DNA of 64,000 nt from Megascapheus bottae (GCA_024803745.1 JANJXV010000025.1:13866341-13930340), one strand, 5' to 3'. Shown: positions 12,041-24,470, counted from the stretch's first letter. Program-made: numbers and translations. Notes: a model not told the origin generated them from the letters alone.

Positions 12041-13316
12041 TTTTTTTTTTTACAATTTTTTTATTATGATTAATAGAACGGTTACATTATATTCACCAGA
12101 TAAAAGGTACATAACTTCACAAACATTGATACTCTTTCTCATGACATGGTCCCCATTTCCCTCCCACCCTCCCCCTGCTTATCTTGATTTCCCCCCTTCC
12201 CTATCCAATTTTCATAACCAATTAGGCACATATAATATCAGATAACAAGGTGAAATATTGTAACAATATGAAATAACCAAGGGATGGCAAAAGACATGAG
12301 AGATAACATAGTACATTAAGAACAACAGTCATTAATTATATGGCTTTTGTTTCCTTATCCTGGAGGTCCTTACATTTAGTGTGATACTATTTGACCTAAT
12401 GTCTCTAGATTTTGTTCTATTGTAAATCTCAGCTAGGAGAGCCCAAGGTTTCTACTGATTATGACAAATGAGGGAAACTATTGGGCCTATGTTCTTTTGA
12501 GTCTGGCTTATTTCACTTAATATGATTTTTTTCTAAGTCTTTCCATTTCCTTACAAATGGGGTGATGTCATTCTTTCTAACTGCAGCATAGAATTCCATT
12601 GTGTATAAATACCACATCTTGTTGATCCACTCATCAACTGAGGACATCGGGGTTGGTTCCATATCTTTGCTATGGTAAATAGTGCTGCAATGAACATCAC
12701 TGTGCTAGTGCCCTTGTTTCTGGACAATTGGGTAAGTGCCAAGTAGTAGAATTGCTGGGTCATAGGGGAGCTCTATGTTTAGTCTTTTGAGGAACTGCCA
12801 TACTGCTTTCCATAGTGGTTGAACGAGTTTGCACTCCCACCAACAGTGTAGTAGGGATCCCTCCTGGCCACATCCCCTCCAACATCTGTTGTTATTAGAT
12901 TTCTTGATCCTGGCCATTCTAACTGGAGTGAGGTGGAATCTTAGAGTTGTTTTGATTTGCATTTGTTTTATGGCCACAGATGTTGAGCATTTCTTCATGT
13001 GAATATAGGCCATTTTTGTTTCTTCTTCAGAGAAGACTCTCTTTAAGTCTTTGGCCCATGTTTTAATGGGATGGTTGTTACTTTGGAGATTAGTTTTGGA
13101 TTGATTCAATTTTTTGAGCTGTTGATATATTTTAGATATGAGGCCTTTGTCCATTGTATGGTTAGTGAAGATCTTCTCCCACTCTGTAGGCTTCCTAATT
13201 AATTTACTAGCTATGTCCTTTGCCTTACAGAAGCTCTGCAGTTTAATGCAGTCCCACTTATCCAGCCTTTTTCTGATTTGTTGACTTTCTTGGTCCTTAT
13301 TGAGAAAATTTCAACT
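12041..13316 (-). mobile_element. 5'-truncated LINE-1 (L1), ORF2 3' part and 3'UTR
   Basis: The minus strand encodes the C-terminal part of L1 ORF2p (reverse transcriptase/endonuclease protein). Visible hallmarks are [10 protein letters not shown], the cysteine-histidine motif [18 protein letters not shown] and [15 protein letters not shown]. The poly(A) side is the T-run at 12041. The frame is broken near 12637-12643, where about one base is missing relative to the ORF2 frame, and stops soon after. Imperfect flanking repeats TGTGCTCTGGCACTCTTTT (12025-12043) and a similar copy (13317-13336) suggest the target duplication. The copy is non-functional: ORF1 and most of ORF2 are absent. Confidence 0.93.
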
Positions 13317-13403
13317 TGTGGCTCTTGCACTCTTTTAAATCACATTTTCACATTTGGAAAGTAGCTCTGGAGGAATCTTGCCCTTAGACAACCACATTTT
13401 TGA

Positions 13404-13640
13404 TTGTTAGCTGGAGGAGCAGGAAGAAGGAGAAAGAGGAGGAGGAGGAGGAGAGGGGGAAGAGGGGGAGGAGGAGGAGGAGAGAGGAGGAGAGGAGGAA
13501 GAGGGAGAAGAAGGGGAGGAGGAGGAGGAGGGAGGGGGAGAGGGGCAAGGAGAGGATGGAGGAGGAGGAGGAGGAGGAGGAGGAGGAGGAGGAGGAGGAG
13601 GAGGAGGAGGAGGAGGAGAAGGAGGAGGAGAGGAAGAAGA
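13404..13640. repeat. Purine-only (GGA)n/(GAG)n tract
   Basis: About 230 bp with essentially only A and G on the + strand, with GGA units increasingly pure towards 13560-13616. Long open frames in all registers (Arg-rich, Glu-rich, Ser/Pro-rich) are artefacts. Capable of triplex formation. Confidence 0.95.
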
Positions 13641-14505
13641 AGTCAACATCTATCTGGCTGCAAACTAGCTAAGAGACAAACCCTTCCCCTGGAATTGGTG
13701 AGGGCCTGGGTGATGTTTCCCACCAAATACTACAGAGATGAAGGTGTTGCAGGCTAAGTCCAGATTGCTCTGCAGTAGTACGATATAGGATAGTACACAG
13801 GAGGAAGGGGCAGGCAGAGAGACAGCAAGAAATAAAGTCTAGAGGGAGGCAGAGGGAGATCTCTGAAGTAGGGACTTGATTCTGAACTTGAGAAGTTGGA
13901 GGGTTTCCTGTCTCTACCATTTATGTCTCTTGCTTATTTCCTTTTGGGCTCTCCTTGGCATATGATCATTGCCTTCTAGGTCTGACTAGAGCCATTGTGC
14001 TTTTCTGGGTTGTAACCAGAGGATTGAGTGTTCCTATGATTTGGCACAGTGATAGAAACACCAAATCAAATGGGCTTAAGCCCTTGTCCACTGGAGAGAA
14101 AGCCAACTGATGTCTTTTTATATCATCATCATCATCAGTAGATAAAGACCTAAAGAACATTCTATCCTTAAACATCACATAGCCATATATTGCTAGAAAA
14201 GTCTGTTCCAACATTTCCTTTTTATTCTGTTATGGCCTCAAGTTACAGGGCCATTCCTTCTCTGAGGGCCCAACCTTTATGTCACACCTTTTTATATCAT
14301 CCCACTCCTCTCCCCACACCCCACCCCCCGCCCCAACCTGCAAGACATAACTCATTGTCTGTCAGTGGCTCGATAAAACACAGAACACAAGAAATCAGGG
14401 CCTTTCTTTCGTGATCCAACCTTGGAAAAGAAATATCTCATGGCAATATAAAAGTGTCTGTGACTAGAGAGGCTGCTAGTTTATGTTTTTCAAAACCTTT
14501 TTCAA
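13641..14505. other. Unique intergenic sequence
   Basis: Nothing recognisable; includes a short ATC repeat near 14122. Confidence 0.45.
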
Positions 14506-14696
14506 GATGGGTGTTGGTGGCTGGCTGAGATCTGGTGATCATGATTTGAAGCAAATTACCAAAAATCTTATCTCCAATTAGCCAGCAAAAAGCTGGAACT
14601 AGAGGCATAACACAAATGGTAGAACATCATTCTTGAGTGGAAAAGGCCAAGTGAGAATGCAAGATCCTGAATTCAAACCCCAGTATCAACACACAC
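14506..14696 (+). mobile_element. Composite SINE, diverged and internally deleted
   Basis: GGCTGAGATCTGGTGATCAT and CTTATCTCCAATTAGCCAGC mark the 7SL-like arm; the right arm is decayed. Confidence 0.75.
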
Positions 14697-14730
14697 AAAA
14701 AGAAACTATTTCTCTTAACAAAAGATGGCC

Positions 14731-14920
14731 GGGCTGGGAGTTTGGCCTAGTGGTTAAAGTGCTTGCCTAGCATGCATGAAGACCCGGGTTCGATTCCTCG
14801 GTACCACATACATAGAAAAAAGCCAGAAGTGGTGCTGAGGCTCAAATGGTATAGCTCTAACCTTGAGAAAGTCCAAGGACAGTGCTTAGGCCCTAAGCTC
14901 AAGCCCAGGACTGGCAAAAA
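14731..14920 (+). mobile_element. Dimeric tRNA/ID-like SINE
   Basis: Full-length: GGGCTGGGAGTTTGGCCTAG start, B box GGTTCGATTCC, CCAGGACTGGCA end and A9 tail. GATGGCC/AATGGCC flanks suggest a short target duplication. Inserted just downstream of a composite SINE. Confidence 0.92.
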
Positions 14921-15030
14921 AAAAATGGCCAAGGAAAAATTTTTAACTTTATGTGACAAATACTTTACTGAAAAAGCAAAATCTGTGCTTTTCCATTAAG
15001 CAAATTTTAGATTTTAAAAGTAATCTAGTT

Positions 15031-15346
15031 GGTCACTGGTGGTTCATGCCTCTTTGCTATTTAGGAGATTGAGATTTGAGGATTCCAGTTTCCAGCCAAG
15101 GCAGGAAAGTTCAGGGGACTTTATTTCCAATTAAACACCAAAAAGCTGGAAGTAAAGCTGTGGCTCAAGAGGTAGAGCACTAGCCTTGACTGAAAAAAAC
15201 AACAACAACAAGAAAACAAACAAGAGACAGTGCCCTGGCCCTGAGTTTAAGCCCCAGTAATGGCACACACACACATGCATCTGTGCATGCATGTGTGCAT
15301 GCACGCGCACACACACACACACACACACGCGCGCACACACACAGGC
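15031..15346 (+). mobile_element. Composite SINE with expanded (CA)n tail
   Basis: 7SL-like arm (GGTTCATGCC, GGAGATTGAGATTTGAGGAT), an internal AAC-rich expansion near 15199-15225, and the right arm ending at 15266. The tail has become a CA/CGCA microsatellite through 15346. Confidence 0.85.
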
Positions 15347-15399
15347 ACACACAAAGTAACTCGGAATTCAGAAGAAAATAAAAAGGAGTTTCTAAATTA

Positions 15400-15670
15400 A
15401 AAAATAACAGGGTAAAACTCCACAGCTCAACAATTGCTACATCTCACACAACAAATTACAGTTCATTTTAAAGCCTTGACTTAGTGTTCACTAAGAGGCA
15501 AGAGTTAATTTAAGAAACGATTCCAGTAGAGGCGTCTTAGAGACAGTCATCGCAGCACAATTAGTCTTCAATTTGTAATTGAGAGTAACTCTCAAAGGAC
15601 CCACTCACCCATGAATTTCAAATAAGGAGCCTTCAACCCTATGAGGAAAAATGGCTAATTACAAGCTAAG
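15400..15670. promoter_or_regulatory. Candidate conserved regulatory element
   Basis: Repeat-free block with homeodomain-type cores, including CACAATTAGTCTTCAATTTG followed by TAATTGAGAG near 15560-15590, and GGCTAATTACAAGC near 15653. Regulatory status is inferred from composition only. Confidence 0.35.
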
Positions 15671-16588
15671 GGAGGGAGGGGGGAAGGAAAATGGGGGAAG
15701 AAAAAAAAAAGAAGTTGGATCTGTCGGATTCCTTTAGTGATTCTTTAATATCCAGGATGGCTAGCTGGCTGGGCAGTCGCATATAGCCTGGGGCCACATT
15801 TACAGAGTACAAAGGCAGAAAGGGGCCAATATAGGGACTGATGCCCTTACATCACAGAAGAGCTCTGGACTGAACATGAATGAGGGCCAGATGCTGCAGG
15901 CACTCCTGGGCTACTTGGGGTTTGGATAAAATGTATAGCAAGGGTCAATGAGAGAAGGCTTAGCCTTGCCCCTCCTGGAGCTGAACAAACTCACCCAACT
16001 GCCATGTTCTTCATCAGTAAGGAAGTCAGCTTGTTCAAACAATCTAGTTGTCACAAGCTCTTAAGTGTCCCAGCTGCACCATGTGATGCTTAGACTACAT
16101 GCGAAGAGCCTTCATGAGAGCTTTTACCAACTGTTTTGAGGCAGAGGACCGACGTAGAGCTCCTCATCCCGTGTTCCAACAGGGCTGCGGAAGCTGCCCT
16201 GGTCTCAGCTCTGAAACAGAAAGGAAAGGAACATTTCCCACTCTTGTAAATGTACCAAAAAATGAAGATCTTGCTGCTAGTGAAACCACCCTGCTAAAGG
16301 CGCTTTTCTTGATCCAGTTGCTGCAACCATGAGTCACTTTGGACGGGGACAGAAGGCATGGCTACAAGGGAGAGAGGCTGCAGGACTTAGATACTTGGGC
16401 CAGTATGGTGTGAATATTTTGTGCTTTGCTTCTAGTACCAGAGCCCCTGCTTCATTAAGGTGGAGTTCACTCTTCCTAGCAGCAGTAATAGGCCAGACTC
16501 TGCCTTGCCAGAGTTCCTTTATTCTCTCAGCTACCATGATTGTTTCAGAGACAAGCACACAATAGGAGCAATGTCAGATGTTCTCCAT

Positions 16589-16589
<1 letters not shown>
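15671..16589. other. Unique intergenic sequence
   Basis: No repeat family; short open frames at 16099-16565 lack protein-like features. Confidence 0.45.
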
Positions 16590-16644
<55 letters not shown>

Positions 16645-16648
16645 ACAT
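16590..16648. repeat. (CA)n microsatellite
   Basis: AC tract of about 45 bp followed by CGCACA variants. Confidence 0.96.
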
Positions 16649-16710
16649 ATGCGCGAGTATTTTATATGCTAGAAAAAGATCCTAGGAGGCAACATCCTCC
16701 TAGAGAATCA

Positions 16711-16711
16711 C

Positions 16712-16785
<74 letters not shown>
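16711..16785. repeat. (CT)n microsatellite
   Basis: CT tract of about 35 units. Confidence 0.97.
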
Positions 16786-16788
<3 letters not shown>

Positions 16789-17255
16789 TCCCCCCTCCTT
16801 TATTTCTGGGATCATTTGATAAAGGGACTAAGTAAGTTGAGACCTGTTGGGAGCCATTTTTTGTCCTCTCATATGAAAAGTTCCAACAGAGAATGAGTAC
16901 AATCCAAAAGCACCAGGTATGAGAAATGGAGAGGGAGATAAAACCCTGACATCACTGTGACTGAGGTCTCTAAGAAGAGACCTCAGCAAGCTAGCTTGAA
17001 CTGAGGTTCTGTCCCTGGGATCATTGAGACTCCAGACTCAGAGCAGAATAAGCATGATGTCTACCTCACACTGTACATCTGGCCCAGCTTGGATAGCTGT
17101 AGAACTCCCTGAGTCACACAGGCCTACCCAGGTCAAACATAGATTAGAGAGGAGAAATAATGGAGACAATTCACTAGATTTTCTTGTATTGGTAACTCAG
17201 TCTTAGGAAAAGCAGTTCTGTTGATAATCTATTTTTTTCCTTAATGGTAGGGACG

Positions 17256-17256
<1 letters not shown>

Positions 17257-17302
<46 letters not shown>
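17257..17302. repeat. (CA)n microsatellite
   Basis: Pure CA tract of about 23 units. It forms a cluster with the repeats at 16590 and 16711. Confidence 0.97.
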
Positions 17303-17305
<3 letters not shown>

Positions 17306-18129
17306 ACCCACATTTAGTTTTACCAGGACTTTGCAAGAGTTTAGTAATTTGACTGAGAGTCAGCAGTTAATTACAATGAATTTACTTATTTTCAGTGAGT
17401 TTCTTATAGGTGAAGACATCCAAGAATTTAGGTGTCTTAGATTGGTCCCCTCTGAATACAAATTCCAGTGAAAGAATTTGGGTGCAAAGTGAGCACTGTT
17501 TGCATGAAGAAACTAGAAACTAGAAAGAAGAGCTACGTAGGCATATTACTGTTGTTTCTGCTATGGGCAAGTGGGTTCGTTCCCATTGCAGGCTCAGAAA
17601 AACCATACAAGGCTAGTATCATAATCACACCACTTAAGATAGGAGGCCAGGAATTTACCATGGATACATGACCCACGCTGATGGGCAGGTTTCTTTCCAT
17701 GTACTAACCTCCCATCCTCTAAGGTATGCACATCTGTGGGGTTGTACCTTTATGTAGTTAAGGAGTGTCTGCCCTTGTGACACTGTGCAGAAAGTCTGTG
17801 GTCCACACTGGGTATGAAACCAGACAGTCCAGGAGGCATGACATCAATTATAGGTAGGTAATTTGCCTAATAGCATTGAGAATGCAGGTACTAAGATAGG
17901 TGCTTGGTTTGAGTTCCACAAAAGGTACTGGGACATGTTCAACATTAACAAGGGAGACTGTAGAATTATTTAGTCCTTCCCCAATACTGGGTCACTGGCT
18001 TCAAGAGAACAAGAGCTCTATTTTTGAGTCACTACAGAATACAGCTCTTAGCACCTAGTACTGGTTACATAATATTTGTTAGGTGGATTACATAATGCGA
18101 AATTTAAAAGAAGTATTATATTTTTTTTT
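17303..18129. other. Unique intergenic sequence
   Basis: No recognisable repeat or gene. Confidence 0.45.
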
Positions 18130-18312
18130 GCCAGTCCTGGGCTTAAGCTCAGGGCCTGAGCACTGTCCTTGGATTTTTCTCAAGGCTAGAGCTTTACCAC
18201 TTGAGCCTTAGCACCACTTCAGGTTTTTCTAAGTATGTGGTGCCAAGGAATTAAACCTGGGTCTTCATGCATGCTAGGCAAGCACTCTACCACTAGTCCA
18301 AACTCCCGGCCC
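18130..18312 (-). mobile_element. Dimeric tRNA/ID-like SINE
   Basis: Full-length antisense copy. Flanking AGAAGTATTAT occurs on both sides (about 18109 and 18315), a target duplication. Confidence 0.92.
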
Positions 18313-18994
18313 TGAGAAGTATTATTTTTTAAACTGTGCATTGTTTCTAAATGGTCTGGGGTTAGCTGGCATGTGTTCTTTTTGGTTTGTTTTGTTTCTC
18401 AACATCATTGCTCTGAGATAGGATTTTAAGACCTGAGTTTTAGGAACATCCCACACCGTTTAAACAGGAAGATCCTTCAGTATCACTGGCATTCAAAATA
18501 GAGAATGAGAAGTCCCTGTGGCCACAGGAAGGTGGCATTTGAGGTGACTGCAAATGAAGGCTGAATCAGAGCCACACAGATGGCCAAATAGGAGCTTCCA
18601 CAAGGGAATGTGTTGATTGGAAGTCATATATGGTGGCAATGCTGTCTCAGAGATAAACAGCATCCACTGAGAAGAAAATGCTTTTAAAAAAAAGCTATTA
18701 TTGAAAACTTCTATCATCTGCTTCTTATGGTTATATAAATATTTTTTCTTTAATACCAGAAAGAAGCAATAAAGGAAGGAAATACCAGTTCAATCACTCA
18801 TTTATTCAACCCATAAGGCAATTATATGCTGCGCATGTACACCTAAGGATGCAAATGATGAGCAAGCCAGACGTAATCTCCATCCTCAGGGAACTTATTG
18901 CCTGATGAAGAGATATATACAAGAAACAATCAGGTAAACACTTATGCATAATAATTGTTGGGGTGTGTGTGTGTAGGGAATAAGTCCCTAAAAG
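18313..18994. other. Unique intergenic sequence
   Basis: No recognisable repeat or gene. Confidence 0.45.
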
Positions 18995-20100
18995 AAATTC
19001 TATCAGACAATAACAAATGCTGGTAAGGATGAAGGGTACAAGCCGCCCTACTACACTGTCAGTGGGACTATAAACCAGTGCAACCACTATAGAAATCAGT
19101 ATGAAGGTTTCTTGAAAATCTAAAAATAGATCTTCTGTATGATCCAGTGGTTTACCACTCTTGGGCAGATAATAGAAGGAATGTAAGTCAGGAAGCAAAA
19201 GAGGTACTTGCATACCTGTGATCATTAGTCACAATAGCTAAGCTGTGGAAATATCCCAGACGCCCTGTAGCTGATGAGTGGATCAAGAAAACGTGGCAAA
19301 TATACACAGTGGAGTTTTATTCAGTCATAAAGAAGTAAATGATATCCTTTGCAGGGAAGGATATGGAGCTAGGGACCAACATGTTAAGCAGTTTTAAGCC
19401 TGGTTCATAAAGACAAAGGTCACATGTTTTCTCTCATCTGGGGTTGCTGAAACTAGAAAAAGAAATAAACATATCATTAAACATTCTTCTATATCGATGC
19501 CTACGTATGTAGGCATATACATACATACATACATGTGTATATGCATATACACACATATGTATACACATATATGACATGTTTGTAATTGTGAAGCTGAAAG
19601 AAGCACATAGGGAGAAAAGAGAGTGCTAGAGAGTGAACAGTATGGAAATCTATTGCATCTGTGAATGCAGATGGCAAAACAAAACTCACTGAAAGCTGTT
19701 GAATAATAGAGTGTTGGGATGTGGGGATTGGGAGTAAGTGAGGGGGTGAATGTGATTAACATACAATATATACACGTGTCAAATACCAAGGTGAAACCAC
19801 TTTGAACAATTAACAGGCAGTTAGAGAAAATTAATGAAAGCAATGTAAAATGCATTTTGTCTACAGTGTGGGCACTAGTGGGACAGGGGAGGATGAAGGA
19901 GAGTGAATATGCTCAAAGTACTTTATGCATACATGTGGAAATGGAGCAGTGAGGCTGGTTGAGATGGGTGTGGGAAAGGAAGAAGGACTGACTGATGAGG
20001 GAGAGTGATGGGGGAGGTGAGTCTGACAGTGACATGTCATATTCATATGTGGACATATCAGAATGAAACCTCCTTATACTTGATGATAATAAAAATGTGT
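18995..20100 (+). mobile_element. Old, decayed LINE-1 3' region
   Basis: CTACACTGTCAGTGGGACTA, GATGAGTGGATCAAGAAAAC and AAAGGTCACATGTTTTCTCT correspond to the ORF2 C-terminal region and early 3'UTR of older L1 families. Frames are destroyed. A TACA/TATG-rich patch lies at 19500-19570. The 3' limit is a guess. Confidence 0.65.
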
Positions 20101-20151
20101 AAAGGGGGCTTAAGCGGAAACTTGTTTAGATCATGTTTTTCTTTAAAAAAA

Positions 20152-20250
20152 TTGATAGGTGCATGCTTGTAATCTTAGTTACTTGTAAATCTGACATAAA
20201 TAGGATTGAGACCAGTGCAGGAAGAAAAGTCCACTAGTCTTCATCTTAAT
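20152..20250 (+). mobile_element. B1-like SINE fragment, decayed
   Basis: GGTGCATGCTTGTAATCTTA followed by loosely matching 7SL-like sequence. Confidence 0.5.
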
Positions 20251-20364
20251 GGAAGGATAAGGATTAGTACATCTCTGATCTACCCAGCTATCACAGGGAG
20301 CCTAAAATAGGCAGATCTCGATCCAAGCATGCTGAGGCAGGAAATAACCAGCTTTAAAAAAAAA

Positions 20365-20425
20365 GGCTAGGCAGTAAAGCACCTGCTTAGCAAGAGAAGG
20401 CTCTAAATCCACCCCCCAATACCAT
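20365..20425 (+). mobile_element. ID-like SINE fragment
   Basis: GGCAGTAAAGCACCTGCTTA to CCCCAATACCATAAG resembles a decayed ID left arm. Confidence 0.5.
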
Positions 20426-20747
20426 AAGTAAATAGATTAAATTAGCTAGAGTATAGGGAAACCAGTGTTTTAATAGGATCAGCAATTAGTGCAATCTCTC
20501 TCAATGACATTTGGACACTTTCTATAATAATCTGACCTATTTCTATTTCTAGAAGTTTCTTGTATAGGTATAAGAATGTCTTATAGGTACATTTGTCCAT
20601 GTGCACAAAGAACTGAGCCTTTCCTGTATAACACTAAGAACAAATAGAAGAGTGGCTACCAAAGTAGCCACCTGTAGGAAGGTGGTTTAGCCATAGAGAT
20701 CCATCCATACTACAGAGTACGACAGACCTCTTAAGAAAAATGAAGAA
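20426..20747. other. Unique intergenic sequence
   Basis: Nothing recognisable. Confidence 0.4.
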
Positions 20748-20970
20748 GCCGGGTGCCAGTGGATCGTACTTGTAATTTTAGCTACTCAGGAGGCTGAGAT
20801 CTGAGGATCATGGTTCAAAGCCATCTCAGGCAGGAAAGTCCATGAGACTCATCTCCAATTAACCACCTGAAACCTGAAATAGAGCTGTGGTTCAAAGTGG
20901 TAGCACTGCCCTTAAGCAAACATAGGTTAGGGACAGCACCTAGACCCTGAGTTCAAGCCCGATGACAGAC
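20748..20970 (+). mobile_element. Composite SINE (B1-like + right arm)
   Basis: Complete: GCCGGGTGCCAGTGG head, TAGCTACTCAGGAGGCTGAG core, CCAATTAACCACC junction and right arm. Confidence 0.92.
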
Positions 20971-21202
20971 AAAAAAAAGGATATATTTACTCAGTGTAAT
21001 TCACATATGTCTTATAGTCAGGAAAATAGTAGCATCTACCTGTGAGTATTTCTTTTAATCCACATGACATAACATAGAGCAACATATTATTATTCAAAAG
21101 CATATCTCCCAGATGGGTTCCAGAGACCTAGTAACTCACTTTATAAGATGCAACATGATATGGGGCTTTTCTGTTTGTTTGTTTGTTTATTTGTTTATTA
21201 TT

Positions 21203-21420
21203 TGTCAGTCCTAGGGATTGAACTCAGGGTCTTGTTCTTGCTCAGCTTGCTTGCTAGACTACTGCTTTACCACTTGAACATGTCTCCAGCCTAGGTTTTT
21301 GCTGAGTATTTTGGAGATGGAGTGAAATAGACTTTTTACCCAGGCTAGCTTCAAATCATGATCCTCTGGATGTCAGCCTTGTCAGTAGCTAGGATTATAG
21401 ATGTGAGCCACCAACACCCA
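21203..21420 (-). mobile_element. Composite SINE, diverged
   Basis: The antisense 7SL-like arm is clear (TAGCTAGGATTATAGATGTG); the right arm is ID-like and diverged. Confidence 0.75.
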
Positions 21421-22299
21421 GTTCAACCTAAAGTTCTGGTAATGATGCCTCGAACCCTATTTGTCATTGATTAAAATGGAGGGATACATTGCAGAAAACC
21501 TAATTTCATGCAAAGTACTCTTTTATGATGGGCAAACTGCAAAACAAAACATACCCAATGGCACACTCCCCAGATTTTGCTTGCAACTAAAATAAAAGTG
21601 GCCAACCCAATTGTAGAATGTGTCGAAGGCCAAGAAAGTTGTGCACTGTCCCTAAATGGCCAATCCATAACAGATGGAATGAGTTCCTTCCATAAAGTTT
21701 ACTCTGTTCCCCATTAATTCTGTTCCTACTTCACCTAGCCAGAAAGACTTGGGGCAGGGGGAAGATGAAGAGGGGGGTGAGAGAGGGTCCCTGTGTTCAG
21801 ATGAGGTTTTGTGTGGAATTCTGACACTGTGCCAGGACCTCACACGGCTGAAAACAATCACTGTGGCTGGGACAGCTCGTCATCATTATCTCCTGGAAAG
21901 GCCCCTTGGAGACCTGGAGCATAAAAGAGCCTGTTTCAAACCAGAGGATGCTCTCTGGTCTGCGCCGTACCCACAGGGACACAGCAGTAGTTGCAATATC
22001 AAGAAGCTACTGACATGGATCTGAAATGACTTTGATAATAGCAGCCAACAAGAAGAAGGAAAAAAAAAAAACCCCAGCCGCCTCTAGGAACAACATCACC
22101 TTACCACCCTGGCAGCCAGGCTCCTGTGATTACTGCACTCACCTGAACATTCCAGCAGACAACAGCTTCCAAATCGTGCATGTCCTCAACTGCTTTGGCA
22201 GAGTTAGCTCAGTGGGCCTGATAAACATTGTCCTTTTCTGGATTGGGCTATTTCGAAGAGAACCAACCAAAAACAAAACAAAACAAAAAACAGCTACCT
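21421..22299. other. Unique intergenic sequence
   Basis: No repeat family and no credible gene. Confidence 0.45.
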
Positions 22300-23110
22300 G
22301 AACATTATTCTGGGCAAGTAACTCAATAAGATTCTTTTTTTTTAAACTATATTTTGGGGCCTGAGTTAACAGTTACATGTTCTTGTAAAGCCATTGTGAA
22401 TATTCAAATAGTGTAATTGGAGATGATTTACCTTGTTTTGAATTAACTAAAATTCCATTGTTAAGCACAAATACCACTCCAGTAAATCATCCTGCTTTTA
22501 ATAGGTCCACGTGAGCAGGTTACTGAGCATATTAGGATTTATAGAGCTCCCGGGGAGCTGACCACTGTATTATGCTTCCTGCTGCTAGGTAATATGCATG
22601 ACACATTTCTGGACACTAATTCATTTATTTAATAGTAAGAGTATGCAAAAACAGAGTTCACAATGAGGCTGACAAAGGAGGTATAAAAGTTTTATTAATC
22701 CATAGCTAATCAAAGGCCAGTGGAAGGCATATAATGGTGGCATTTACAGACCATATCGAATGTGAATAAATTAAATTTTTGTGTTTCTTTTTTTTAAAAA
22801 AATCATACTAATAGGATGTATTCAACCTGAAACATTTATGCTTTTAATTATAGAGGCAGACAATTTGGAGCTGGCCTTCCTTTAAAAGCTACAACTTGAT
22901 ATCGCGGAATAATTCTACCAATAATCAGACATCTTTCATATGGTCAGTCACAATATGATCTGTCTCATGCTAACATCTGCCATATTGTTTATTTTGTTGC
23001 TGGCCAAATTGTACACAATCAATCGCTAAAAAGTTATTTTTCTCTGAAAGTTATTTTTCTCCTGACCATCAAACAAAGCACAGGTGCACATAGCATAGTG
23101 TTTCCTGTTG
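22300..23110. promoter_or_regulatory. Candidate conserved regulatory element
   Basis: An 800-bp repeat-free AT-rich block with POU/homeodomain-type motifs (AATATGCATGAC near 22591, GTATGCAAAAAC near 22640, CTAATTCATTTATTTAATAG near 22616, GCTTTTAATTATAGAG near 22840). It is one of the best candidate enhancers in the distal flank, judged on composition alone. Confidence 0.4.
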
Positions 23111-23380
23111 AAATGAACACTCATAACACACACATGCACACACATGTAAAACTTCTTAAATACTTAGGTAATAAATCAGGGCAAAGCACCAAAGAGTCTG
23201 AATTCTCTTCAGAATTCTAAGCACATTCCATTGCTCAGAGCATTTTGGTTGCCATCAGCTAGCTCTAACCCTAGATGAGTATTATTCTCAGATTGAAGGT
23301 GAGAAAGAGATTACAGGATTAGTTAGAACCAGCAGTATTTTTCAAAGTGTTTCCTGCAGAACCTAAGATAAGGGATTTAT

Positions 23381-23606
23381 GCCAGGCTCCAGGGTAGCTC
23401 ATGCCTATCATCCTAGCGACTCAGGAGGCTGAGATCTGAGGGTCCTGGTTCAAAGCCAGCCCTGGCAGGATAGCCTGTAAGATTTTTATGTCCAATTAAC
23501 TACTAGAAAAGCTGAAAGTGGAGCTGTGGCTCAAAGAGCTAAAGTACTAACCTTGAGCAAAGAAGTTCAGGGACAGCACCTTGGCCTGAGTTCAAATCCC
23601 AGGAAC
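23381..23606 (+). mobile_element. Composite SINE with GGAA-type tail
   Basis: Complete copy. The A-rich tail has become an AAAG/GGAA-rich simple repeat through about 23690. Confidence 0.9.
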
Positions 23607-23690
23607 ATCATCAAATAAAAAGAAAGAAAGCGAAAAGGAGGCAAGGAGGAAGGAAGGACGGAGGAAGCGAGAGAGGGAGGGAAAACACTG

Positions 23691-24039
23691 GAATGCTAAT
23701 TTTAAAAACTACTTGAACTGATAGGCAAGTTTAGTAAAGCCACTGGATGCAGTTACTTTTTTGAAAATCAATATATATCTGTATTTTTATGTATTACTAG
23801 TGAACAAATGGAAGCTAAAATGATAAAATAAAAAACAATAGTATACCCTCCTTGAACACTTGTTTGTTAAACTTGTCATTTAAAATATGATGTAAAAATC
23901 AACATTAATAAATTCTTTAAAAAAACAATAGTATTTATGATACCATGAAAACTAAAACAGGAACAATACTGTTAAAGGAAGTATGAAACTTGCATGATAC
24001 AAACACCACACACTAATGAGAGAAATGAAAAAAATATTG
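23691..24039. other. AT-rich intergenic sequence
   Basis: May include more of the decayed L1 that is recognisable from 24040, but no clear match is visible. Confidence 0.35.
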
Positions 24040-24470
24040 CATTGAGAGCTAGAGTGAATCATAGACTGGAAAATTGAATATTGTTAAGGTCTTGGTTCTC
24101 CCCAAATTGGTCTTTTAATCAACAATGTCCCAGTGAAAGCACCAGGAAGTATTTTGGGTAGAAGCTAATTCCAAGATTTACATAGAGAAATTGAGGATCT
24201 AGAATAGCTGACACATTTCCAAAAGAAACAAAATGGGAACATTTATACTAATTGACCCCAAAACATTCTATAAAGGACAGTAATAGAATTCAGCCATTTA
24301 AAGAAACACATTGATATAGGTAACAACATGGATGAACCTGAGAAATACTACTAAATGAAAGATCCCAGACAGAACAGGCAACATCATATGTAATTTTATT
24401 TATTTAAAGGCAAAACTGATGAAAATCTTGAAACAGTAAATTATAAAACTATTTTTTAATTCATAAAAGA
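24040..24470 (+). mobile_element. Old LINE-1 ORF2 fragments
   Basis: TTCTCCCCAAATTGGTC, CAATGTCCCAGTGAAAG and AGAATAGCTGACACATTTCC match the well-known order of the distal L1 ORF2 region in old L1M-type elements. TAACAACATGGATGAACCTG near 24322 is 3'-end L1 sequence. Frames are destroyed. Confidence 0.6.

Noticed and set aside
13404..13757. Arg-rich, Glu-rich and Pro/Ser-rich frames over the GGA tract
   Set aside because: They are pure translations of a trinucleotide repeat in several registers.
14731..14800. tRNA gene-like sequence (A and B boxes)
   Set aside because: It is the left arm of a dimeric SINE repeated many times in the window with poly(A) tails and target duplications, not a tRNA gene.
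19394..19855. 153-codon minus-strand open frame
   Set aside because: It lies over decayed L1 sequence and TATG repeats, with no similarity to a known protein.
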